A stretch of DNA of 64,000 nucleotides, taken from Trichosphaerium sp. ATCC 40318. Its lineage: Eukaryota > Discosea > Flabellinia > Trichosidae. This document shows, in pieces, positions 55,053 through 64,000 of the stretch (the stretch's first letter is position 1; every line of letters starts with the position of its first letter). Position numbers and translations under genes: made by a program. The notes under the pieces are model-generated. The model searched no databases. It was not told the origin of the DNA and was given only the letters and a program-made list of their open reading frames with translations. The stretch covers positions 62,001 to 126,000 of the forward strand of contig JALMLS010000440.1 in the NCBI GenBank assembly GCA_038496445.1, given 5' to 3'.

Positions 55053-58000
55053 ATGGAAGACGTCCCAATTCCCAATGGAGGATGTAAGGACCGAAGTGGG
55101 AGGAAAGAGAAAAAACGTACTGGTTGGACAAGAAGGCAGCTATTAACATTTTTCAAGGAAGATGTTCTCGAAAAGACACCAAAGAAGGCTAAAATAGTAT
55201 CAAGCGCACCTATACTGACTGAAGAGACGTTGGCGGGGGTTTTTAGCATATTCCTACCTGATGAGATTGTATTGATGATAGTTCGCCAATTGACGCCGGC
55301 ACAACGTAATGGCGCGTCATTTGTATCTGTACGCCAAGTTCCGTAGTGGTTTAGCACAAAAACAGTGATATTACCTCTAAACTCTTCCTAAGCGTCAATG
55401 GCACTACGTGTGTAACGATCAGACCCTCAGCTGGATAGTTATATCTAAACGCATCGTAAACGTTGAAAGCCAATCTGTAGAGTCGGGGTTCTATTCGTCC
55501 AGGTACTACATACATAATGTCGCTGGTGTAGAAGTGGAAGCACGCGCTCTATTAATGAAACAAGAAGAAAAGTCACTTGAGAACTTTGAAGCCAAGTTAC
55601 CAAAAGAAGGACATAATAATTTATGGCTTGTTAAATCAAATCTTCATGACGGAACAAATACTCGTACATACTGGGGTTTCGAAGACGCAAAAAAGTATGA
55701 TATGAGAGTACTTGTTAACAGTGGATCACTTGAGTCTTGTCTGAACAAGGGAACTGATTTGGACCCAACTTGGTACCACCTTTTTTTTTCTTCAAACTTT
55801 CCGGGAACTTCTCTTCAACCAAACAAAATTCACGTGCCATCCACTTAAATATTTCCACTTGCTATAAAACACATAGAAATTTTCTAATTTGCCTCTTTTC
55901 ATGCCCTTCAGATGTTGTAAGCAAAGAAACTTGCTTGTCTGTCGAAATTCTTGTATACAGAAACTTGGGCAAGTATTTACTTTTCTTTGTTTGGTTAGGT
56001 CAAAGCCACTATTTGATAGGATTACTACAGATTCCAAGGCATTGTTTGAGCGTAATATGAGTGATTTACTAGAAGGTATTGGTGTACGAGCTATATTTCC
56101 TGAGGTAAGTATATTTTCGGGTACAAGTTTTTTAATCATGTGTTTGTAGGACATACCTTCTAAGGTTATGGCCCAACCTGACACTATTTCTATAAAACTA
56201 TACAACTATCAAAGAAAAGCTGTAACCTGGGCCATCGCAATGGAAGACAGAATCACAAATGAAGGACTTGGTACACGTTCTTCTTTTTTTCTTCAAATTA
56301 TTTGCTGTAGCAAAAAAATGTGCTGACCCTTTTATTATGAAATCCCTTATTGTTCATTAATACCATGGGTAAGAGGTAATCCTGGTGTAATGTTAGATGG
56401 AGCAAAAAACAGGCTTGTAACAACTCCTGATGACGCAATACACAAACATACAATTCCTGTTCACGGCGGTATGTGCAGAATCACAGCATTGTCTGTTGAG
56501 TTGATTTAACATTTACAAACAACTGTTGTATTCGTAAGCCCTCACACTGTTCAGCTATCCTTGCAGATGAAATGGGACTCGGGAAGACAATAGAAAGTAC
56601 GTTGTACTTTGTAAGAGGTTTAAGTAATTAGTGTATTGATACCTTTTCTATAGTTTTATCTCTGATTGCAGAGAGGCGAAAGACCTTAGAAGATGATGTA
56701 CGACTTGTGAATTATATCGAAGGAGAAGATGACCATATTGTTTCAAAAGCAACTTTAGGTAAAAGCTTGTTTGGAAAAGGAAAAAAGTCATTTTTTGTAT
56801 AGTTCTTTGTCCGACACATCTCTGTAAACAATGGAGGGGAGAGCTTGAAACACATATTAAAGATGATTTAAATATAATCACATGCACACAGCTAACCCAT
56901 ATCAAAAAATTGACGTACAGAGACATAAGAAATGCTGGTCAGTGTGCTTTGTGTTTTTGAAATATTTCTAACTGTTTTTCGCCTTCAGATGTGGTTATCT
57001 TTTCTCACTCACTCCTTGCAAACAAACGGTATAGAGGAAAGAAAAGTCAAAAGCGCTCGGTACACTCACAAAGAACTAGTTAGTCATTCAGTAGCTTAAC
57101 AAGCCTTGTTTTAGAGTGTCTATAATTTGAAGAAAAAAGATTTTATGGACTCAAAGTTCCCAAATATCTTTGCAGTACTGTGGCACCGCATTATAATAGA
57201 TGAAGGACATGAGATTATTGGTGACCGTACCATTCAAAGTAAGCGTTTTAAATACTTACATATCCACTAAATACTAATACTCAAAATAGCTGGTGTTGGA
57301 AAATTAAAAGCATCAATGAAATGGTACTAGAATAACTTTCTTCATCTTTACCTTTTGTGTACTTTGTTACCTAAGAAAGTACCTTATGATAAATGGTAGG
57401 TATGTCACTGGAACACCATTGCCTAGTCTGTACGTATTAGATTGTTTTAATCCTTGACACGTTGCTTACTTTTTTACAATAGGGACGTTTTGATTGGAGT
57501 TTGTTGGTTCTTATATGGCACATCATCTGATCCGTTATTTTCTTGGAGCGCAAAGATAGACGATGATGTACCAAGAACCCAACATAACTACTACACTATG
57601 TACGTTAAAGAAATCAATCCTTCATCCGAGTCAGTTGATCAACCTGTAATGTTGCTACAATAGTTTTGTTTTTTGACAAATGGCTAAACAACTTACTGGG
57701 TTTGTTTTAGATGGGCACTTGGTGATCTAATGATAAAGAATTTTATGTGGAAAAGTACTAAACTATCAGTTGCCAAGGAAGTGCGTGACATAGGCTTATT
57801 GACGTCATTATTGTTTCTCATTTAGCAAACATCTAATCTCATTTTGACTATTTGCGGCTTGTTCTCATTTCTATCGTTAGTTTGATATTCCTCCATACGT
57901 AGAGGAAGTAAAGATGATTGACTTTCATAAAGTTGAACAGATTAACTATGTTTTTAAAAGATTTAAGCACGCTGGTAGAGGTACACTAAGGAAAATTGGT

Positions 58001-59751
58001 CTTTTCTTTTTGTATACTTTGTTAAGACAACTTTCTCTGAAACCACAACAACTAACTTGTTTTAACTTTAAGAGGAAACATTATCTGCACTTTGTTCTAT
58101 GCAAATTACCAGTTGTAAACATGAAAAAGAGAACTTGGAAATAACACGACAGAAGCTTATTAGAGGCGCAAATGTTAGTGATCAACATTTTTTTCTTATT
58201 TTTTTCTTGATGTATTATTTGGTAAGGTAACATTAATGTCTTAGAGCCACCTCAGTGCATTGAAGAATAGCTTATCACAAAAGAAAGAATCGCTTGTCAA
58301 AATACAAGAGGCCCTAAAGATGGTACGTTTCAACAGATAGAGATAACGAGTTGTAAGAAGCTGTGTCTTTACCAGTTTTTTTCCTTTCTTAGCGCTAGCA
58401 CTTATACTATTTGTGTAGCTTGAAGCTGAATCAACTCCATTCATGTACTGGATTGAAAGTAATAAAAAAAAGGCAAAGCTATTAAAAGCTGAAATACCGT
58501 ACCTTGAGAGAACTATTCCAATCTTCGAAAAGTTTATCTTGGCTAATGTTAAGCCACTAGTAAGTTGTATTTTTTTTTGGTTTCCAGTTTTCTTCAATGA
58601 CTGTTTACTAATACACAAACCTCTTTAGAAGGCCTTGGATATATCCTGTATTAAACAAAAGGCTTTGCCTTTATATGATATTGATCCATTAGAGTCTCCA
58701 ATTGACAAAGTGAAAGAAGCACTTACTTTTAGATTCATCTCTTTTGATAGTGATAAAGACGCACGAGATAAACTTGCTAAAATTATTGAGCAGGAGGACT
58801 CATTCAGAAGAGTACATAAACCTGTTTGGCTGTATATTGTTTGCTGTACCTAATATTATCTTGTAGAATAAGTCAATGCCTACAACTGGGTTCAAAGACT
58901 TAACCTTGGAGGAAGCTATAGTGATTTACGGCACAAAGTTGGGTCATATTTTATATTTCATGGTTGATCTATTCCGTCGTGAACCTGATGTTCATGTTAT
59001 CATTTTTTCAAAGTATAGTAAAGTACTATCACAGGTTTCACGCCTTTTGTTTGAGAATGGCATTCTAGCAACAAAAATAGCCGGGTATGGAAAAAAATTA
59101 CAGGTTTTTTATTACTTTGGCTTTGTGGCTTATCTGCTTTTTAGAACTGCTAAGCAAAAGAATCAAGCGATTGAAGAGTTTCGCAATGGTATTTTCAAGG
59201 TACTTTTGCTATCCTCCGAAACTGCAGCAAGTGGTATAAACCTTATTGAAGCCGAATATGTTGTGCTTATTGGTAAGTTTTTTGCACACAACTTTTTTAC
59301 TTATACGTTTCAGATCCCGTATCTGGTTCAAAAACTGAAGCCGAAGCCACTGAAGGTCAAGCTATTAGTCGTGCTTATAGGTACATAGTTTATTTCCCTA
59401 CACTTTAAACTGGTTTCTTACAAATTCCTTTTCTTTCTTAGAATCGGGCAAGAAAAACAAGTGATTGTTGTTAAGTTTATTGTTCGTAATACAATTGAAC
59501 ACGACAAACATAAGGTCCACATGTCTAATGTCAAAGTAAAGAAAAAGCGTGGTAGTGTGTTCACTGTAAAAGGAAAGAAAAAGAGACCTCGTCTCATCAG
59601 GTACTTTAAAAATAAGTATTTGCAAAAAACTGTTAAGTACTCTCCATTGACAAGGTTTATTTATAGGACCAATAGTATTGGTACAATGATAGTGAATAAC
59701 CCTAAACTTAAGCGTACACCATCTAAGCTGCTCTCATTGATAGGCTCATGA
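55053..59751 (+). CDS. F-box SNF2-family ATPase
   Basis: The N-terminus has a basic stretch and then an F-box (FLPDEIVLMIVRQLTPAQRN, continuing after a short intron as RQWHYVCNDQTLSW). The SNF2 engine follows in order: LYNYQRKAVTWAI (Q motif), DEMGLGKTIE (Walker A, near 56570), VLCPTHLCKQWRGEL (Ia), WHRIIIDEGHEI (DEGH box, near 57190), YVTGTPLPS (III), a helical spacer, VHVIIFSKYSKVLSQV (IV), AASGINLIEA (V) and AISRAYRIGQEKQV (VI, near 59440). The C-terminal tail is very basic, with TGA at 59749. About 25 exons. I see no RING finger, unlike HLTF/Rad5. F-box plus SNF2 proteins are known from plants. Probable role: chromatin remodelling linked to ubiquitylation. Confidence 0.82.
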
Positions 59752-60029
59752 AGCGAAAAGAACCAAACAAACAAAGAATGTCTTGTCGCAGAAATAAGTG
59801 CTTCGTTTCTTTCTTAATAAGCCCTGTAATCAGTGCCTTCATCAGAGCACTTACCATCAATATAAAAGCGCCATTCTATCTTTGTATTGTCAATACCTTT
59901 CTCGTTCTTTGTGGTACAGTACTATTGACAACACAGCAGTCAAGAACAAAAACACTTGAGTGAAGCAAAACAAGTAGTAAACGATTTGGTTTATTAATAA
60001 CGTAAGCTCACTAATCACTTGCTTTATCG
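59752..60029. other. spacer between convergent genes
   Basis: No exon was seen; this is the 3' regions of both neighbours. Confidence 0.4.
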
Positions 60030-60795
60030 ACACCATCAGCTCCCATTGAAACTCCTACGGCTTGTCCGAGCGCAGCAATAAACCAGAACATGGTGAACAC
60101 CCAAGCTACAGACAAGTTAAAAAAAACATGAACAAGCTAAAGTCGTACCTGTTTTGGATACTTTAGTAAAGTCATCTTTACTATCATCGTCAAGAGAACC
60201 AGAAAGAACTTGAAGGGTAGCAAATGTAAAGTAAAGGAAGAACACTAGCAAGGCATAGTACTACAAAAAGTTAAAAAAAAGATATCGCGATAATTAAGAA
60301 AACCAGAATGTCAGAAAAACACCGCTACAATCACGTGATAGGCAAAAAATTGTTCTAAAACATTGATAGCCAAATATGACGTTAAATGACAATATACGAA
60401 AAAAAAAAAAGTCGGCAACAGTGGTAACAACATGATAGGTCACCCTAGTTGTTTATACAAATACCCTTTCACCCACGTGGGTTTTTGCATGGTGCAGGTT
60501 TTTGTTTTCTTTGTTTACGTACGATAGTGGTGAAAGTTTTTGATGCTAGAGATGTAATGAAGCACATTAGGATACCGAACACGCCTACATACGACTGTCA
60601 GGTAATTTCTTAATGTTGTGGGTACTTTCTGAGTTCCTTACCTAAAGCAATGCCGCCAACTGTCATAAATAAACCAAAACCGGCGTCTTTGTCTCCTGCA
60701 TTTTGATTAGACGCCTCTGTCGAGCAATCGACTGTGCTTCCGCAAACGCCATCTGTTAATGCACCAATAAGACCCATTAACAAGACGCTGAACAC
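60030..60795 (-). CDS. four-segment membrane protein (unidentified), 5' exon missing
   Basis: Exons on the minus strand give VFSVLLMGLIGALTDGVCGS, a loop with two Cys (VDCSTEASNQNAGD), GFGLFMTVGGIAL, then YVGVFGILMCFITSLASKTF, YYALLVFFLYFTFATLQVLS, an acidic loop (DDDSKDDFTK), and AWVFTMFWFIAALGQAVGV, ending KASD and TAG near 60018-60030. This is about four transmembrane helices with a Cys-containing loop, of MARVEL or tetraspanin-like size. No family motif was recognised. The starting exon upstream of 60795 was not found. Confidence 0.55.
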
Positions 60796-61439
60796 CTAAA
60801 ACCGCGAATCAGAATAAGAAAAATTGTGAAAAAAGGCAGTTTTTTTTTCTCGTTTTTTTTGGTCTTATTAGGCCGCTATCACGTGGTACACGCGTCGAAA
60901 CGGCAAAGAATTTTGCGTAACGATTTTATGGATATTTCAGTAACAATTTCGTTACGTACTATCAGAAGAATAGAGAAGGTAAGAGTAAGTATTTGGCCTA
61001 AGTTCATCGTTTATTGTTGCCGAAGTTTGTGTCCAAAAAAAAATATGAAATTATGCTTTTTTGATTTACGGCTTAATGTCTCCTTTTAGGCTAATGGGCC
61101 GCCCCATTTAATAACATTGCTCATAATGTTAGATACGCTAGTAAGCTAAACAGCATTCGGCAATGTACAGGGGTGTGGTGCGTACACCAAGAATACTTAA
61201 GGTATTAGCCCAAAAAGAAGGTGTCAAGAGGAAAATAGTAACTAAGAGTTCTTGTTTACGTAATGAGTTTAGAACAATATTAGTTGTTTCATGCTCGTAT
61301 AAGCACCCAAAGAAGGTAAAAGTTTTTTTCTAGAGGCCGGTATTTTGAACATAATTTAATTGAATGGATGGATATATGATTCACAACATTAATATATCTT
61401 CGATCAAAAGATATTGTATTTACTTGTCTATAAGGCCTG
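60796..61439. other. spacer, probably holding the missing first exon of the membrane protein
   Basis: A minus-strand ATG near 61110 (MSNVIKWGGPL) could be that exon but its frame closes before a donor. CACGTG is at 60880. Confidence 0.35.
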
Positions 61440-61871
61440 TAAGTAGATTTCTGGAACTGGTTAGACTCTAAAAGTTATACAAAGTCGTCGGCATAGTGTA
61501 AATTAACATGTAAACGCCAAAGCCTTTTTGGAATGTCAATACACCATTCCTTTTTGTCGTTAACCATTTTAAGCTGCCTCTCTGTGAGCTTCAAGGTTAC
61601 TGTAGTATCTTTAAACAGCATTGTACCACTTGTATACCACCTACAACTTTGTGTCTACCAGGTCACCCAAACGTGGCTTTGTTCTGTCATCGTCGCCTCG
61701 TATGATACCAATAAACAGGCAATCTCTTGTGCCATTTATCTTGAGCGTCCATGTGGTACTTTCGAAACAATTAGATCCAAACCCAGCACAATATCCAGCC
61801 TTCATAAGCTTTTGAACAAGAGTTGGTTCAACTGAAATTTCGCCTAGTGTGTACCTGGTAGGTTTTGACAT
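61440..61871 (-). pseudogene. truncated duplicate of the BTB protein gene
   Basis: Homologous to the C-terminal half of the gene at 62381-63304: EISVEPTLVQKLMKAGYCAG and TWTLKINGTRD are clear matches. A stretch of about 30 residues (the loop with YGWSGKYV in the parent) is deleted, which shifts the frame into a stop. The last part is readable again further on in a different frame. No BTB half is present. Confidence 0.8.
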
Positions 61872-62380
61872 TAAGACGTTGACAGGTAAGGAGTTGACGT
61901 CTGCAGTATGCGAGGTAAGAGTATCATCAAGTATAATTAGGCCCGTAAGTACATGGTGTACTTACAACATTTGTTAGTCATTGTACGACGTGATTACACC
62001 AGTATATTGTATGTTAATGCAGTTTTAGATGTCATTTTTGAAAGATGCTACGTGTATTTAAGATAGAGCGAGATAAAAAGTCATGCAAAATCTCTACCTT
62101 GCTTTTTTTTTTAAAGTTCTCTTTTGTTACTAACAATATGTGTAGATTGGGAGCTTTGAAATGTTGTCTGATCAAGAATGCATTTACTTATTGTACTCAA
62201 TCTAATGAGCCAGATACTTTATCTATACCTAAAGATAAACAGATGTACTGAGGTGGAGAGTATGTGAAATGTAACTTAAATTGGATTTAAAAAGGTACAA
62301 ATTTATTTATAAACAGGTAAAGATGAATCCAATATGGTGTCTACTTGTTGTTCAACATAGACATAGATGTTATAAGCTTG
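61872..62380. other. spacer without recognisable gene
   Basis: Nothing coding was recognised between the truncated duplicate and its parent. Confidence 0.45.
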
Positions 62381-63304
62381 CTAGGACCGACTGGTATTTA
62401 GAAGTTGTACAGAGTCAGTAGTATATTGTAAGTTAACATGTAAACGCCATGTGCCTTTTGGAATATCAATGAGAAATACTGTATTGTTGAGCACCATTTT
62501 AAGCTCCCTCTCTGTAAGTGTCAAGGTCACTGTATCATCTTTGAAGGCTATTAAACCTGGGCATTTCTTTACAGAATCCCCATTATGTACATATTTTCCT
62601 GACCAACCATACGCGGCTTTATTAAGGAAAGAACGCCTTGATGGAGTTACACCAGCACTTATAATGCCTATAAACAGCCAATCTCTCGTTCCATGTATCT
62701 TGAGCGTCCATGTTACATTACTTTCGAAACTATTAGATCCAAATGCAGCACAATAACTTGATGTCTTAACCTTTTGAACAAGAGTTGGTGCAACTAAAAT
62801 TTCGCCAACTGAAGTATCAGCAGAAAACGAATCAGTCAAAGGAAGGCTCACTAGAGCAGGAATGATACCAAAGTAATCAACAAGTGCTGAAAAGTCTTTG
62901 TCAACATTCTTCAGTTCAATCACTTTATGAAGTGGTTCTCCAGGTTGCATGGAAGCTGATCTGAGAGATCGTAGAATGACTGTAAAGTACTCTGGGTCAA
63001 CATCTAAAAAGATGATACCATTCTTGTCGAGAGTGTGTTTACCCTCCCACCGCCCACTGAACATGGTTTCGAGCATTGATCCTTGAACAACACATAAAGT
63101 ACGTCGCGTGGTTGTCATGAGTGTGCCGCCAACGTTTAGTTCTATCACATCCTCTGTAGTCGTTTTTGAAGCCATTTGTAATTTTTCGTTTTCAAACTGC
63201 TTTTTGGATGCTTCAAGCTCTTTTGTCTGCTTCACAACTAATTCTGTTTGTATTTTGAGAGCCTTGTTAAAGTGTTGGTACAGGTTCGTTAGTTCCTCAG
63301 CCAT
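62381..63304 (-). CDS. BTB/T1-domain (KCTD-like) protein with a C-terminal beta domain
   Basis: A single exon of 307 residues from ATG 63304. Residues about 1-50 are coiled coil (LVVKQTKELEASKKQFENEK). Residues about 52-150 are a potassium-channel-type BTB (VIELNVGGTLMTTTRRTL, FSGRWEGKHTLDKNGIIFLD, FTVILRSLR). The remainder is a beta-sandwich-like region (TWTLKIHGTRDWLFIGII, YGWSGKYVHNGD, VTLTLTERELKMVLNN) that resembles SPRY-type domains. BTB proteins of this kind serve as Cullin-3 adaptors, so this adds a second ubiquitin-ligase adaptor class to the window. No intron, and a partial copy lies about 0.5 kb downstream. Confidence 0.8.
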   Translation of the reverse strand: MAEELTNLYQHFNKALKIQTELVVKQTKELEASKKQFENEKLQMASKTTTEDVIELNVGGTLMTTTRRTLCVVQGSMLETMFSGRWEGKHTLDKNGIIFLDVDPEYFTVILRSLRSASMQPGEPLHKVIELKNVDKDFSALVDYFGIIPALVSLPLTDSFSADTSVGEILVAPTLVQKVKTSSYCAAFGSNSFESNVTWTLKIHGTRDWLFIGIISAGVTPSRRSFLNKAAYGWSGKYVHNGDSVKKCPGLIAFKDDTVTLTLTERELKMVLNNTVFLIDIPKGTWRLHVNLQYTTDSVQLLNTSRS

Positions 63305-63746
63305 TAGCGTGTTGGGTATGCCTCTGTTATTTACTTTAAAATATGGATCTGTATCAAGTTTGGCAGTCAGTTAATTCAACCCAGTTTTGGAGTAGCAGCT
63401 TTTAACTAAAACTTGGTTTTAGCCATACCTCATTCTAAGTATCCTAAGAATCAACAATTAGAAATTCCAGAGATTTCTACGGAATCTCCCTGAACCTACA
63501 ACTAAAAAAACGAATTGATAACTTATTTACCTATAACACCGTCTCTAGTTAATTCTATTACAGCTGTACTAAATATCAAGATGACAAGCAAGATAACAAA
63601 AAGAACAAAGAAAGTGAAAAGATGAACTTTTCTTAATGAGATTGTTGGACAATCATTGAACTAACATGTTCGATAAATCTAACAAATATACATCTGCTTT
63701 TTATCGTTTATTACAAAACTAACTGCCTTTTTTAGGGATTTTTTAC
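63305..63746. other. spacer without recognisable gene
   Basis: No clear exon. A hydrophobic minus-strand patch near 63640-63560 (HLFTFFVLFVILLVI) has no start or partner. Confidence 0.35.
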
Positions 63747-64000
63747 CTAGTACGTTCCAGTCTTCTTTTCTAGTTCAATAGGGTCACCAATATTATTAAT
63801 CAATTGATCCAACTGTGTTGCTTCAACTGCATGTCCATTTTCTTGTAAACTTTGTCTTACTTTTGACTTGTTCATATATATCTGCTTGTATACGTTTGCT
63901 AGTGCTATATCTTCTATATTCTCTGGTATAATAGCAGGTAAGAAGTCATCATCCTCTTGACGCTGTGGAGGCATTGTTGCGATATCATCAAAAAAGGCGT
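63747..64000 (-). CDS. unidentified protein, C-terminal part cut by the window end
   Basis: The frame is open from the window edge (AFFDDIATMPPQRQEDDDFL) to TAG at 63747-63749. The ATG at 63974 could be a start, but the frame continues above it, so the gene probably extends beyond the window. Helical, acidic C-terminus (VRQSLQENGHAVEATQLDQL). Family unknown. Confidence 0.45.
   Translation of the reverse strand, partial: AFFDDIATMPPQRQEDDDFLPAIIPENIEDIALANVYKQIYMNKSKVRQSLQENGHAVEATQLDQLINNIGDPIELEKKTGTY

Noticed and set aside
59748-59963. Small basic frame directly after the SNF2 gene
   Set aside because: It overlaps the stop of the SNF2 gene, has no motif and is best explained as 3' untranslated sequence.
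1-64000. Bacterial or plasmid origin suggested by YwqK-type (MORN_2) repeats, which in bacteria are annotated as antitoxins
   Set aside because: Spliceosomal introns in nearly every gene and eukaryote-only families (CYRI, TRPV, SNF2 with F-box) show nuclear DNA. No toxin partner is visible.
1-64000. Integrated giant-virus segment, because MORN_2/F-box genes are common in such viruses
   Set aside because: No capsid, polymerase, packaging ATPase or other viral core gene was seen, and the MORN_2 genes here have introns.

Overview
The window is nuclear DNA from a compact, AT-rich, intron-rich unicellular eukaryote. Genes lie on both strands with short spacers. They are cut by many small GT-AG introns (41 and 44 nt in two that I could verify by reading frame), with donors mostly of the form GTA(C/A/T)GT and acceptors TTTTAG. 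The gene content (CYRI/FAM49, a TRPV-like channel, many F-box proteins, a BTB/KCTD-like protein, an F-box SNF2 ATPase) suggests an amoebozoan or a unicellular relative of animals and fungi. I cannot place it further from sequence alone. No rRNA, tRNA or CRISPR was recognised.

Layout. 0-13 kb: a decayed MORN_2 gene, then two diverged copies of a CYRI-like gene in inverted orientation (2.3-4.2 and 11.0-12.8 kb). They flank a secreted class-3 lipase, an internally deleted hAT transposon with perfect 8-bp target duplications, a frameshifted MORN_2 gene and a nucleoplasmin-like nuclear protein. 14-18 kb: a MORN_2 fragment with an attached MITE, an F-box gene and a large intact MORN_2 gene. 18-24 kb: one large multi-exon secreted repeat protein. 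24-30 kb: three F-box genes (one an F-box/LRR protein) and a relic MORN_2 pair. 30-40 kb: a probably mitochondrial two-repeat protein, a coiled-coil protein, an alpha-1,6-fucosyltransferase-like enzyme with a Thr/Pro-rich stalk, another MORN_2 gene, and an 80-bp tandem array built from the start of an F-box-like gene. 40-50 kb: nucleoside phosphorylase, PTC7-like PP2C phosphatase, TRPV-like channel, small unknown genes. 50-64 kb: a GPI-anchored-type surface protein, a MORN_2 gene, an F-box SNF2 ATPase, a membrane protein, and a BTB protein with a truncated duplicate.

Three themes tie the window together. First, F-box or F-box-like segments occur on very different partners (CYRI, LRR, SNF2, MORN_2 repeats, unknown C-termini), suggesting expanded ubiquitin-ligase adaptors. 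The most striking case is a canonical F-box inserted near the C-terminus of a CYRI (Rac1-interactor) fold, present in two paralogues. Second, the MORN_2/F-box-like family is dispersed in at least seven states from intact to relic. Third, the palindrome CACGTG occurs about 57 times, roughly ninefold over expectation from base composition, almost always in introns or spacers. It is retained in the same introns of the two CYRI copies, so it behaves like a genome-wide regulatory or structural signal.

Splice structures were inferred by reading frame only. Gene ends given to the base are those where exon phases closed; others are stated as uncertain.
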